From Planctomycetaceae bacterium (GTDB lineage: Bacteria; Planctomycetota; Planctomycetia; Planctomycetales; Planctomycetaceae), in the NCBI GenBank assembly GCA_020638955.1, contig JACKHO010000009.1:124001-188000 (forward strand): a stretch of 64,000 bases of DNA, in the 5' to 3' direction. The notes under the pieces were generated by a model, which did not search any database, was not told where the DNA came from, and was given only the letters and a program-made list of their open reading frames with translations. Below are positions 8,754-18,030 of this stretch, piece by piece; position 1 is the stretch's first letter, and each line of letters starts with the position of its first letter. The translations under genes were made by a program, and so were the position numbers.

Positions 8754-10697
8754 TCATCGATCAGCAACATCCCAGAATCGAATGGTGAAGTCATTACCGC
8801 CTGAGACGAGGGTCTTGCCATCGTCGATGAACTCAACGCAATTGACGCCCAATTTGTGGCCTGCGAGTGCGGTCGGATTTGCTTGCTCCTGAAAGCGCCA
8901 AATCAGCAAAGGATCTGAAATCATGAAGTTCGGATTCTTGGGAGTTCTCGCGATTGCCAGTTGTTTCTGGTCCGGCGAAATCGCGACGGAAAGAACAATT
9001 GCGGCGGTTTTGGGAGTCCACCTTGCCAACTCGTTTTCGAGAGCCGAGTCATAAACCACGACATCGCCGCTATGACTACCGGTGGCCACGTAATCTTTTG
9101 AACAAGACAAGCTCCTTACGGCGATTTTTGAAGCGTGTACCGATTTCAAGTGTGTTCCATCACCTGCAGAAAACATGTGGACATCACCGTTGTTGGCAGC
9201 GACGAACAGCCGATCATCGTCAACGGAAAACGCCAGTCTTCGAATGAGTGAGGCCGGTTCAATCGAAAACTCCTGAAGAATCTTTGCGACCTTGAGATCG
9301 TAAATTGCAATCCTTCCTGCCTTATCAGCAAATGCAAGTTGTTCGCCACTACGTGAAAATGCTGAGGCGATGATTTTTTGCGGTGACACATCAAGCGTGG
9401 TTCCATTCCCTGAATTCATGTTAAAGACCAATAGCCCGGGATCGTCGTACAACGAGCCGCTGGCAATGAGTTTGGTAACGGGATGCAGCGTCGCCCGTTC
9501 CCCGTTGATATCCTGCAACCATTGCCAGGAGACACGTTTTCCCGTGGCGGTTTCGAAGACACGCAAGCCATGACCTTCGTCCAGAGTCACGAGAAGCCGT
9601 TCATCGTTTACTGGAAGGATTTGCTTGATGCCGTTGACCGCGTCGAAGATGATGCGAGACTGGTCCCCTTCCAGAAGGCCTTCTTTCAAGCGACTGCGGA
9701 TTGTGTCAAAGTGCATTCCCGATTCTTGCCAGGATTCCTTATTTGGTTGATCACCAATTCGCTGTATGACTTCGCGGACGCCAGCAACGTCACCTGTCAA
9801 CATGAGGAGGCATCCCTCAGAATCCCAATTCTCACGTGCCTCGGGGTACAGTCGATTTCGATCACGAACTGACTGCTGTATCAGTTCAACGTCGAAGTCA
9901 TGTTCAAATAGCACGAACTGGATGAGGTAGGGTCGCAAGGCCAGTACAACGTCGGCATAGTGCATCGCGCCGCAGTCAGACTCGGTGTACTTGACCACGT
10001 CTTTGGCAAATGCTTCCAGCTCGCCGGGTTGCCCAAACCAGCGGGGAAGCAAACATCCGGTCATCTTTCGAACGACCTCCATGTTGCGTGGGTCTTCGTC
10101 CAGTGCGTCATACACAAGTTGTATGTCTGGCTTTTCACCCAAACCAAAGGCAAGTTGAATTCGAAGCGTGCGGTAAACGTTATCGATTTCTGATGGATTC
10201 TTTTCGATGTCTTCGATGTATTTGAACGCCTTCTGGCTCCGTTCCGAGAACAGTTGTAACTGTTCGACGGGTGTTTCGGCAGCAGATTCTTCCCCACGAG
10301 CAGACTGACCATATCGAAACCAGAGATTTGACAAGAGCATTCGTGCCGACGTCGAGTCCGGATAGGCCTCTAACCATCCCTCCGCCTGCCTAATTGCTGT
10401 CGTGTAATCCTCGTCGGAAATGCGATCAGAAGTGTCCAGGAAAGGAATCCAGAAGAACTTCCAATCTCTGCTACGGCCGTTTCGGTACTTTGCATGCTCC
10501 GCTCGGAGCGCATTGGAGATTCTCTCAAGCTCGTCGTATTTTTTCTCTGCGAGCAGGGCACTCCAATGCTCCCTGTCCTGCGTGACTGCATCGCCGGTGT
10601 GAAGTGAAGTCATCACTTCCTGTCCACGAGCCAGAGAAATCATGGTGATGCACAGGAAAATACCGATTGCCGTACCCCAGTGAAGTCGTAATAACAT
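8754..10697 (-). CDS. Secreted WD40-repeat protein
   Basis: 647 residues from an ATG whose product starts with a signal peptide (MLLRLHWGTAIGIFLC, then SLARGQ). The N-terminal half is alpha-helical and TPR-like (residues about 30-330). The C-terminal half is a WD40 propeller: successive blades such as IIASAFSRSGEQLAFAD, VRSLSCSKDYVATGS, VLSVAISPDQKQLAIA and VNCVEFIDDGKTLVSG, ending SGGNDFTIRFWDVADR. Such proteins are common in planctomycetes as periplasmic scaffolds. A longer reading would add 26 residues but hides the signal peptide. Stand-alone gene; specific role not known. Confidence 0.8.
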   Translation of the reverse strand: MLLRLHWGTAIGIFLCITMISLARGQEVMTSLHTGDAVTQDREHWSALLAEKKYDELERISNALRAEHAKYRNGRSRDWKFFWIPFLDTSDRISDEDYTTAIRQAEGWLEAYPDSTSARMLLSNLWFRYGQSARGEESAAETPVEQLQLFSERSQKAFKYIEDIEKNPSEIDNVYRTLRIQLAFGLGEKPDIQLVYDALDEDPRNMEVVRKMTGCLLPRWFGQPGELEAFAKDVVKYTESDCGAMHYADVVLALRPYLIQFVLFEHDFDVELIQQSVRDRNRLYPEARENWDSEGCLLMLTGDVAGVREVIQRIGDQPNKESWQESGMHFDTIRSRLKEGLLEGDQSRIIFDAVNGIKQILPVNDERLLVTLDEGHGLRVFETATGKRVSWQWLQDINGERATLHPVTKLIASGSLYDDPGLLVFNMNSGNGTTLDVSPQKIIASAFSRSGEQLAFADKAGRIAIYDLKVAKILQEFSIEPASLIRRLAFSVDDDRLFVAANNGDVHMFSAGDGTHLKSVHASKIAVRSLSCSKDYVATGSHSGDVVVYDSALENELARWTPKTAAIVLSVAISPDQKQLAIARTPKNPNFMISDPLLIWRFQEQANPTALAGHKLGVNCVEFIDDGKTLVSGGNDFTIRFWDVADR

Positions 10698-11187
10698 TGG
10701 AATTCTCAGTGATTTGAAAATAAGACTTGATGTCGTTCTGCTTCTTATTGAGGTCTCTTCGAGGCTGGAAGTCAATTAAAAACCCAGTGCCACAATCATT
10801 CCTGTTTGTGGCTTGCTCGACCAGAGTGTAGTGATGAACCCTGTTTTGAAACGACTTGTTTGGTGGCAATCCCTCGACAGTCCGCTGCTGCCTTGCTTTG
10901 ATTGCGAAAGCCAATCGTTGCTACAGCCAATCGTTGCTTAAGTGCCGTGTCAGATTCGACGAGCAAAATGACCAAGTACTATGCGCGAGTCGCCCTCGCT
11001 ACGCAAGCATTGCTCAAGAAGTGTCAGCTGAGTTCGTCCAAGTTTGCTGCACGTCCAGCCACGAGGCAAACTGGTAGCGTTTGAAGGGCGGGCGAAAGCA
11101 AACTGTTCGCAACTCGCTGATGATCTATTCCTTCGCTCAGTTCCGACGGCTTGATAGCGGACATACACTGACGACCTTGGCGTAGGC
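10698..11187. other. Gene-free stretch with a short tandem repeat
   Basis: I see no credible gene. Two copies of AGCCAATCGTTGCT (10909-10922 and 10925-10938) form a 16-base-period tandem repeat. The remainder looks like decayed sequence next to the IS3 relic. Confidence 0.4.
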
Positions 11188-11212
11188 TTCAAACAACGTC
11201 CGGTTGTTTGAA
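11188..11212. repeat. Perfect 10-bp hairpin
   Basis: TTCAAACAAC at 11188-11197 and GTTGTTTGAA at 11203-11212 with a 5-base loop. It lies about 40 bases beyond the stop codon of the IS3-type transposase relic, so it may mark the element end or act as a transcription block. No T-run follows. Confidence 0.5.
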
Positions 11213-11250
11213 AGTGAAGTTCCCCACGGATAGTGGGCGCGGGTTTTGGG

Positions 11251-11545
11251 TTAGGTGGTTTGTTGGAATTGGGCTGGGCTTTTGTAGCCCAGGGCGGAGT
11301 GTTTGCGGATGGTGTTGTAGAACGCTTCGATGTACTCGAACAGACTCAGCCGAACTTCGGAACGGGTTTGGTACTGCTCGTGGTGAATCAACTCGTTCTT
11401 CAGCGTGGCGAAGAACGATTCCATCGGGGCGTTGTCCCAGCAGTTTCCTTTGCGGATCATGCTGCACTCAAAGCCATTGTCTTTGAGCAACTGCTGATAC
11501 GCTTTACTGGCGTACTGGCTGCCACGACCGTGCCTGAAACCGTTC
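11251..11545 (-). pseudogene. IS3-family transposase, C-terminal fragment
   Basis: The minus strand reads GRGSQYASKAYQQLLKDNGF, then CSMIRKGNCWDNAPMESFF, ELIHH and the closing FYNTIRKHSALGYKSPAQF. This is the C-terminal end of the rve integrase core of IS3-type OrfB, including the DNAPMESFF motif around the catalytic Glu. Homology fades upstream of about 11545, so only roughly the last 95 residues remain and the N-terminal domains and OrfA are missing. A dead insertion-sequence relic at the left edge of the accessory region. Confidence 0.85.
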
Positions 11546-11915
11546 GGGAATCCGCGCGTTCGCGTGGCCTAATTACGTTCGCGCGATTGCCGCTCTGAGT
11601 TGGGCTTGGTATCGTTTCGCAACTTTCCAGGGATGCGGGCTGGGAGAGTACCATGCCGTAATTGAGTGTCTAACGGACGATCAAGGATGCGAATGAACAC
11701 CTTGACGTTTCACCAGGTTGCCCGCCGCTCTGCTGATGCGTTTGGAAGGACGAAGCGGCGGAGGTATCGTGTGGGGCAGCATTGGCTCAATTCGGTGGAT
11801 AAGCGGAACACGCAACGAAACGCAAGGTGCTATCACGACGCTGCGAAGATTGTTCGCAGACGGCAGGAATTCCGAGAAGGACAATTCGGCGATTCAAGAC
11901 AAAGTGGACCCCAGA
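11546..11915. other. Gene-free stretch upstream of the patatin pair
   Basis: The reading frame of the next gene stays open up to about 11718, but that upstream part has no coding character and no good start. I see no other gene here. It should contain the promoter of the downstream two-gene unit. Confidence 0.4.
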
Positions 11916-12947
11916 ATGAACGAGCAGGCTTATTCCATGAAACTCTTCCGTATTCACGCATATGAAGTGATTCCACAAAGGCTCATGGGGACTGCGACTG
12001 TTCCGGCAGGCGGTGCGTTCAATGCACCGGTGCATTTCAGAACTTCGTTGGAGAAATACCTTGCAAAGGCGCAATTGTCGCAACAGCCACCGGTGTCGTT
12101 TTGCCCGACGATCCCGGATGGCGCAACGCAAGCCGTCAACGACGTGCGATCGCAAATCCTCGATTATGCGTTCGGTGCACCTGCAACGGCAAAAGCCGCA
12201 GCAACCAGTCTGGCAACCCGCCTTAGCCGATCAATGGATGATCGCTCAGCCAGTTGTCTCCTCGTGCTTTCTGCTTACAGGGACACTGATCAACGGCGAT
12301 TTGTGGGATGGGCATTTCCCAAAGATGAACCATATGCATTCTCCGCAAGAAACGAACGCGCCACAATCCAAGTCATCGAGAATGCGTTTACGAGATCTGC
12401 TCACTACCGGAAAGCAGTGTTGTTCCAGGGCAAGCGGCAGGACGATCACTTCTGGGATGGAAACGTAATTGATAAGCAGGCCACGATCGCAGAGTACTGG
12501 GTCAAATCATTTTTGCAATGCGACTATCTGATCAACAGCAAGACTGGAACTCAGCTACTTGCTCGTATACTTCGCAAGACACATGAAGACCTCGATGCCC
12601 GAGCCGACAAAGATCAAATAACGGCAGCGGTTCTTTCAGTCCGTGGCTCGCAAAGACGACGGTGGTCGGTTCGACGGTTTGCCAACGAGTACCTAACTGG
12701 AACTGCAAAGTCCACCTTTCTGAGTAATGCCCCGCCTGCGGCTGTCACGACCGAATTTGTCTTGGACAAGCCCGAACTCGAAGTCAGAGTCAATCTGCGC
12801 GTATTCCGACTTGAAGACGATGTGATCGTCATGGCTCCGTTTGAGTCAATCAACCAGTCAGTGAGGATAACCGGACTGCAACAAAGACGACTTCGATGTG
12901 AGGGCAATGTCGTGGAGGAGAAGGTGAGGTCGAAACGTGTCCGATAA
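11916..12947 (+). CDS. Unrecognised protein, partner of the patatin-like phospholipase
   Basis: 343 residues from ATG 11916 (an internal ATG at 11937 is also possible). No signal peptide or membrane helix; basic C terminus. The layout, with a central YLINSKTGTQLLARILR segment, FANEYLTGTAKSTFLS and a beta-rich C terminus with FRLEDDVIVMAPFE, faintly recalls the NdpA/YejK nucleoid-associated fold, but I would not name it so. It overlaps the start of the patatin gene by 11 bases, so the two are translationally coupled. In such pairs the first gene is often the sensor or regulator of a lipase effector; that is inference. Confidence 0.65.
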   Translation: MNEQAYSMKLFRIHAYEVIPQRLMGTATVPAGGAFNAPVHFRTSLEKYLAKAQLSQQPPVSFCPTIPDGATQAVNDVRSQILDYAFGAPATAKAAATSLATRLSRSMDDRSASCLLVLSAYRDTDQRRFVGWAFPKDEPYAFSARNERATIQVIENAFTRSAHYRKAVLFQGKRQDDHFWDGNVIDKQATIAEYWVKSFLQCDYLINSKTGTQLLARILRKTHEDLDARADKDQITAAVLSVRGSQRRRWSVRRFANEYLTGTAKSTFLSNAPPAAVTTEFVLDKPELEVRVNLRVFRLEDDVIVMAPFESINQSVRITGLQQRRLRCEGNVVEEKVRSKRVR

Positions 12948-14319
12948 TCCGAGTTCTGCGTCGATCGCGCTAGTGCTGCATGAATCTGCAACGATGCTCG
13001 AACAACGTTTAGTGGATGCGTTGCATGACGTAGAACTTGGAACCAATGTCTGGGTCGCATCCGACGATCATACCATTTCGGCAACCGTAGAGGTTGCACA
13101 CGTTGATCATGTTAGCGAGATTGAAGCAGCACTTTCTTCATCGTTGTCCGTAATTGCGAATCAGTGGTTGAGCGACCGATCGGGCGAGACACCACGGCGA
13201 AACCTCGAGTGTGTCATCCCGCCAGATGTGAAGCCTTCACTTTGGAGTGCGCTTTCCACCCCGCCTCGAACTTTCACGTTGTCCATTGAAGCAACACTCA
13301 CTCCAGAACATGTCACCTCCGCGAATCGCGTGCCGTTCCCAACTACTGAAGGTTCTCTTGCGCTGGTGATGAAAGGGGGTGGAATCAAGGGACTGGCATA
13401 CGTGGGGGCCTTGGAGATTCTGTGGGGCCACTACCAGTTTGATCACTTCGTCGGAACTTCAGCGGGGGCAATTAGTGCTTTGCTGCTCGCCGCTGGTTAT
13501 ACGCCCACGGAATTGAAAGAAATTCTCAGTGAAAAGGATTTCCGAGACTTTTTCGATGCACCGTGGTACATGAAACCGTTCAACCTGATGTTCTACGGGG
13601 GAATGAATCCGGCTCTGACGTTTACCGACTGGATTGACGTACTACTGGCCAAGAAGCTCAATAGCAGTACTCGTGTACGAATGTCTGAGCTGCCAGCGCG
13701 AGCAACTGTCTTTGCGAGTCGCAGGAACAAGCCTGCACTCAGATTCGATTCCGAGTCGGATGACGCAGATGCAGGACATGCCGCCCGCTGCAGCATGTCG
13801 ATACCACTCGTGTTTGTGCCGCAATCAGATCAAGGATTTCGCACTTATGACGGGGGAATGCAACATAATTACCCGATCGATGAACTGTTAAGATGCGATC
13901 CTGGAGCGGCGTTCATTAGCCTCTATCTCGGACCAGAAACCTACCAGCCATCTCGTAATCGCTTTGAGTTCTGGGAATGGGTCAGCATCTGGACCGAAGG
14001 TGCAGACGCAGAACTCTTGAAGCGGTATCGCGACCGCACAGTTGTGATTGATCCGACCCCAATCGGTACATTGGATTTCGATCTCAGTGATGAAGAGAAG
14101 GACTATCTCCTACAATGCGGGCGAGCCGCCGCGCTGGCGCATCTTGAGCAAGGAAGCGACCGTCACAATACGGCTGTTCAAATGCGTGATCAGATGCGAC
14201 AGCAAGTCATGTCAACCCGAACCGCGCGACAGCGATGGAGGTGGTCAGCGCAATTTGCGTTGTTTATAGGAGCGCTATTTCTGGCTCTTGCAATCGTTGT
14301 CTATCGGTGGTGGCTGTAA
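12937..14319 (+). CDS. Patatin-like phospholipase with C-terminal membrane anchor
   Basis: 460 residues from a GTG start, with GAGG 8 bases upstream. Residues about 140-330 are a patatin domain: oxyanion loop KGGGIKG, nucleophile elbow FVGTSAGAISA and the catalytic Asp in YDGGMQHNYP, so the Ser-Asp dyad is intact and the enzyme is predicted to hydrolyse phospholipids. A 140-residue N-terminal extension has no recognised domain. The C terminus has one hydrophobic helix (FALFIGALFLALAIVVY) followed by RWWL, which would tether it to the membrane. Patatins serve as membrane-damaging effectors in several anti-phage systems; pairing with a coupled upstream gene among IS relics fits that, but is not proof. 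Confidence 0.85.
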   Translation: MSDNPSSASIALVLHESATMLEQRLVDALHDVELGTNVWVASDDHTISATVEVAHVDHVSEIEAALSSSLSVIANQWLSDRSGETPRRNLECVIPPDVKPSLWSALSTPPRTFTLSIEATLTPEHVTSANRVPFPTTEGSLALVMKGGGIKGLAYVGALEILWGHYQFDHFVGTSAGAISALLLAAGYTPTELKEILSEKDFRDFFDAPWYMKPFNLMFYGGMNPALTFTDWIDVLLAKKLNSSTRVRMSELPARATVFASRRNKPALRFDSESDDADAGHAARCSMSIPLVFVPQSDQGFRTYDGGMQHNYPIDELLRCDPGAAFISLYLGPETYQPSRNRFEFWEWVSIWTEGADAELLKRYRDRTVVIDPTPIGTLDFDLSDEEKDYLLQCGRAAALAHLEQGSDRHNTAVQMRDQMRQQVMSTRTARQRWRWSAQFALFIGALFLALAIVVYRWWL

Positions 14320-14744
14320 GCCGGGATTCTAGTGGCGGAATGCGACAGCGAAGGTCATTCACTCAGACGCTATAAAACTACCGGGAAGTGGAACACACCG
14401 TCCGCTCGCTGCGAAACTATCGACGCTTGTCCGTTCGTCACGAATCGTGCAAACACGTCGTTCAAGGAACCTCCGCTACGCGTGCCTTCTATTGTGCTGC
14501 CGATGTGTTGACGCCGGTCAGAAAACGTGCTGCTCGCCGTGGATACGAGATTCATTGGGTCGCTTCTGGAAGTGCACGTCCCAACCGTTGAAGTCCTTGG
14601 TCGTATGCCAACCAGCACCAATGGCGACACCAGCAAATTGGCAGTGAGCAAAATCGTAGGGAACCGCGAACGGGAGGTAACTAAAGAGCTCATGCGACTG
14701 AAGATCACTTCCGTCTGGCAAGGCGTCCTAACGAGAAAGGCCAT
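14320..14744. other. Gene-free stretch, probably decayed mobile DNA
   Basis: No gene that I can support. It lies directly 5' of the IS21 relic and may hold further degenerate parts of that element, but I cannot follow istA homology through it. Confidence 0.35.
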
Positions 14745-15091
14745 GTGGAACGACTGGACGATTTTGCGAGACGTTCGTTCCTGGTGCCGGTCTCACAAAT
14801 CGGCAGCCTGGAACAATTCAACGCACAACTTCGGCGATATGCAACGCTGATTTGGAACGCACACTACGCGGCGACACTGGTTCCATACCCGAGTTGCTCG
14901 ACGACGAACTGCACTGCTTCCTCACAGTTCCCTCTGAGCAGTTCGAGGCTAAGCGGCTGCCGATCGTACATGCGAATTCCCTGTCGCTCATTCGCTTTGA
15001 TCGGAACAGCTATTCAGTGCCAACGCGGTTTGCGCATCCGTCGTTGGCAGTGATCGCCGCGGCAAGCAAAGTCCGCTTTGCCTGCAGGTAA
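14745..15091 (+). pseudogene. istA: IS21-family IstA transposase remnant, frameshifted
   Basis: Two frames together give the end of an IstA-type transposase. The first (from 14745) reads LDDFARRSFLVPVSQIGSL then EQFNAQL, and the second (from about 14852) reads RTLRGDTGSIPELLDDELH, VPSEQFEAKRLP, then SLIRFDRNSYSVPTRFAHP. The last segment is the well-known LVRFDTNDYSVP signature of IS21 IstA. The frame changes near 14850 and the N-terminal two thirds and istB are absent. Dead element between the patatin pair and the nuclease-PIN gene. Confidence 0.75.
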
Positions 15092-15488
15092 AACGTCATC
15101 TAACGGGTCACCGGAGTTGACCCCGTGCACCGCTCGGAAAAGCCGAGAAGCGGACACCACATTGAGGGCGTCGCGTCGACGGGCTTTGCCCGCGACCCGC
15201 TGCACACCTCAATACAGCGTCGGAGACGGCGCTCAATAGTGGTTGTCACCCCTGACTCCTCTTTGCCGCCATGCGGGTATTCGTTGGGGGCAAAACGCGG
15301 GACGCCAGCAGCGTCGGTCGAAGTGACCGGCCAAAACGGAATCAAAGCGGATCATTTAAGTCGGCCAACGGCGGATTGATCCGTTCGAATCAAGAAGTAA
15401 GTTGCAGTGCCTGTCCGGCGTCTAGCGAATTCGCAACAATATCATCAACCTGTCACGAAATCCTATTCTGATTTCTTTCGGAGACACG
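15092..15488. repeat. Gene-free stretch with two strong hairpins
   Basis: No gene seen. There are two clear stem-loops: 15130-15153 (CCGCT-CGG / CCG-AG-AAGCGG) and 15161-15213, in which ATTGAGG pairs with CCTCAAT and an inner GTCGCG/CGCGAC plus CGGGC-TTT-GCCCG extends the stem. A GGTCACCGGAG motif sits just before them. Such folded, non-coding blocks occur as repeated mobile or recombination sites; I cannot tell which kind. Confidence 0.4.
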
Positions 15489-17684
15489 ATGGCTACCAAG
15501 TTTGAGACTTCACTTGAACTAACGAGGGAAGAACATAGCGGCGCCTTCGAGCGATTTGCCAACGCATTTCTCGTTGATGATTACCCTGAACTTGAGGCGA
15601 TTGGCGGAAAGCATGATGGCGCGATGGATGCGCGAATCATTGAAGAAAATGGCAACGTGGTGCTCGTCGTACAGACGTGCGTTTCTCCTAAAGAAACTGC
15701 TCGCACGAAGATTCTGCATACGGTAGCAATTCTCAAAGAGAATGAGACGTTGCCTTCGACGCTTGTATATTGTACGCCTGCCAAAATCGGAAATGCCCTA
15801 GACTCTCTGAAGCGAGAACTTCGTTCATCGGAACGTCTTTCCCTCGAAATCCATGACTTCGCGTGGCTTAGCCAGAGGGAAATGTCCACACAGCACCGGG
15901 CCCGACGCTGCGAGCGATATGCTGGTGAGATCCTGGCACCACTCCTGCGCGAGCTCGATCCGAACACGCTTTACCTGGGCGTTCTCTCCGATGAACAGCA
16001 ACGGCTCGCATTTCAATACCTAGAAGCCCACAATCTCGACCGTAGACGTGGTGGGAACATCACCAAGCATGTATTCACGTCGCTCGTCTTGTACGCGACA
16101 CGCGACAGCAACCCGCCTGCATCGGCTCTATCGGAGGAGCAGATCGTCTCGTCGATCACAGGCCTATTCCCGGAGCAGCATCGGGACAGGGTCACTCAGA
16201 TTGTTCGTGGACGAATCGAACACCTCGTCAATAAAAAGGTGTTGCACTTCAACAAACAGGCCGATGGATTTGTACTTGCAGCCGAGCATCGTAAGGCGTT
16301 TGCCAACGATCTCCAGCGGATACGCGAGCGAGATGCTCATTGCCGTGCCAACCTCCTTGAACTTGTCCACGAGACGATTTCGGAACGAGAGATCGACTAT
16401 GCCTTCGACCGCAATGAAACAGCACGAGCGGCGCACTCTTGTGTTCTCTGGTTTATGAAGGTGCAGGCAGATCGGTTTGTCGACCCGTTTGGAGCAATCT
16501 CCGGGTTGATTTATGCAGATGCGGTCGTTGCGGACTTCTGGAGGCTACATGCACAGCAGTTCGCCTCCAGAAAAATCGGGGAAGCGATTGACGATGTGCT
16601 GCCACATGTTGTTTACAAGGCCGTGAACTCTGCCGACAAAACAATGCAGCTTTATCTTCGAGAGAAGGCAGATCATTTCATCACCCAGTCTTTTTTGCAA
16701 ACCACACCCGACGTTCACGAGGCATGCAAGAGTCTGATCGGACAGGACATCATTTTTTTGGATACCAGTGCACTCATCCGCTGCGTCGCCGAGCTGTATT
16801 CGGAAACTGGAAAAGGGCCACTTACTACTGCGATTCGCTCCGCAAGGCATCTCGCAATTCAATTTCGCGTCTGGATGCAGCATATTGATGAACTGGTGGC
16901 CCATCTTCGTGGGCCTATTCTTTTGGAGTGGGAAAACCACTTCAAAGAACTGCCAGAAGAAGAACGCGATCCGTTTCTCTGGTCTGCCCCGACCCTGCTG
17001 GGTGTGTTTCACGAGGCGAGTGTGTTGCGGAATCGAACCTTCCCGAGCCTGGTCGAAGAAATACTTGGCCGTGGAAATGAATGGGAAAACACGGTTGAGT
17101 TTCTTCAAGAAGAACTGGGAGTGAGAGTAGAAGAGTGCCCTAAGCTTGAAGACAACGAAGAGTGGAAAGACATTTTCGGCGAGTGGCTTGGAAACAAGCG
17201 GCGATCCAAAACTATTTCCGATGATCGTTTCGAGCTGTTGGTTCGCAATGATGTCAATGCATATCTGGGTGTTGTTCAGGCGCGAAGGGGACTGAAGGCC
17301 CAAGGCAAAAAGGTTGGGCAAAAAGTCTGGATGCTAACATTCGATGGCATGGTCTGGAAGATTCCCAAACTCATCGGGCACCGAGGTGACCAGCTGTTTG
17401 AGGTTGGAATGACTATGGACTATGTCATCAACTATGTTGCAACGGCGGTCAGTACGGGGATGCTCAACATTCCAGAGGAGGCGTTGTCGGCGACGGCATT
17501 GATTGGCGAAACCGAAGGGGGCATCTCCGAACTACGCGAGGTCGTGACCGAGAAATGGCTGCAACCAGGTGAGAAGAAGTACATGCAGCAAAGACGATTG
17601 CGCGATCTTGTGCATCAGGTCAAAACGGAGCAGATACGGGAGGACGACTCGGACTCCGCAGGTGATGCGGATGAGGCAATCTAA
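15489..17684 (+). CDS. PD-(D/E)XK-like nuclease fused to a PIN-like domain
   Basis: 731 residues, CGGAG shortly before the ATG. The N terminus (about 15-80) resembles Mrr-type restriction folds: Glu/Asp-rich helix, GGKHDGAMDARI, then VVLVVQTC on the next strand, matching the D...(E/Q)xK layout with Q62-T-C in place of ExK. The middle (about 140-400) is helical with winged-helix-like parts. From about residue 420, IIFLDTSALIRC begins a PIN-like nuclease region, with further acidic clusters in TISDDRFELLV and the closing WMLTFDGMVWKI. Two nuclease-like modules in one large protein suggest a defence or toxin function. Stand-alone gene flanked by an IS21 relic and a primase pseudogene. Domain calls come from motifs and spacing only. 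Confidence 0.65.
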   Translation: MATKFETSLELTREEHSGAFERFANAFLVDDYPELEAIGGKHDGAMDARIIEENGNVVLVVQTCVSPKETARTKILHTVAILKENETLPSTLVYCTPAKIGNALDSLKRELRSSERLSLEIHDFAWLSQREMSTQHRARRCERYAGEILAPLLRELDPNTLYLGVLSDEQQRLAFQYLEAHNLDRRRGGNITKHVFTSLVLYATRDSNPPASALSEEQIVSSITGLFPEQHRDRVTQIVRGRIEHLVNKKVLHFNKQADGFVLAAEHRKAFANDLQRIRERDAHCRANLLELVHETISEREIDYAFDRNETARAAHSCVLWFMKVQADRFVDPFGAISGLIYADAVVADFWRLHAQQFASRKIGEAIDDVLPHVVYKAVNSADKTMQLYLREKADHFITQSFLQTTPDVHEACKSLIGQDIIFLDTSALIRCVAELYSETGKGPLTTAIRSARHLAIQFRVWMQHIDELVAHLRGPILLEWENHFKELPEEERDPFLWSAPTLLGVFHEASVLRNRTFPSLVEEILGRGNEWENTVEFLQEELGVRVEECPKLEDNEEWKDIFGEWLGNKRRSKTISDDRFELLVRNDVNAYLGVVQARRGLKAQGKKVGQKVWMLTFDGMVWKIPKLIGHRGDQLFEVGMTMDYVINYVATAVSTGMLNIPEEALSATALIGETEGGISELREVVTEKWLQPGEKKYMQQRRLRDLVHQVKTEQIREDDSDSAGDADEAI

Positions 17685-18030
17685 TCGAAATCTGCTAACC
17701 TTGGGATCTCAGTTGATTTCTACTAACTAATAGGAGAGTCCATTTATTGGACCTGTTTCACGGTATGACGTCGCCAAAGATCGGATGAAAACGAACTGTT
17801 TGAGATGGCTTCATTAAGATTCATTGGGAAGTCGCGATCAATGATGGACTGAAGTTTCCGACGGCTATTTCCACGCATCAGGAGAGCAAGTTATCTGTCA
17901 TTTCGGTGAAGCTGTCCGATGCGTCGGTCCGACAATGCGAAGTGCCACCTTGCCGCTCATGACCTACCGACCTCTGCCACGAACGTTTGCGCTCTCGGCC
18001 TTCGTAGGTTCCATTGATGGATGACGGGTC
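17685..18030. other. Gene-free stretch
   Basis: No gene supported. A weak 5-base hairpin (GTCCA/TGGAC) in 17730-17755 follows the nuclease-PIN gene and could act as a poor terminator. This is a candidate for the left edge of the integrative element; I found no obvious direct repeat with the sequence next to the integrase. Confidence 0.35.
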
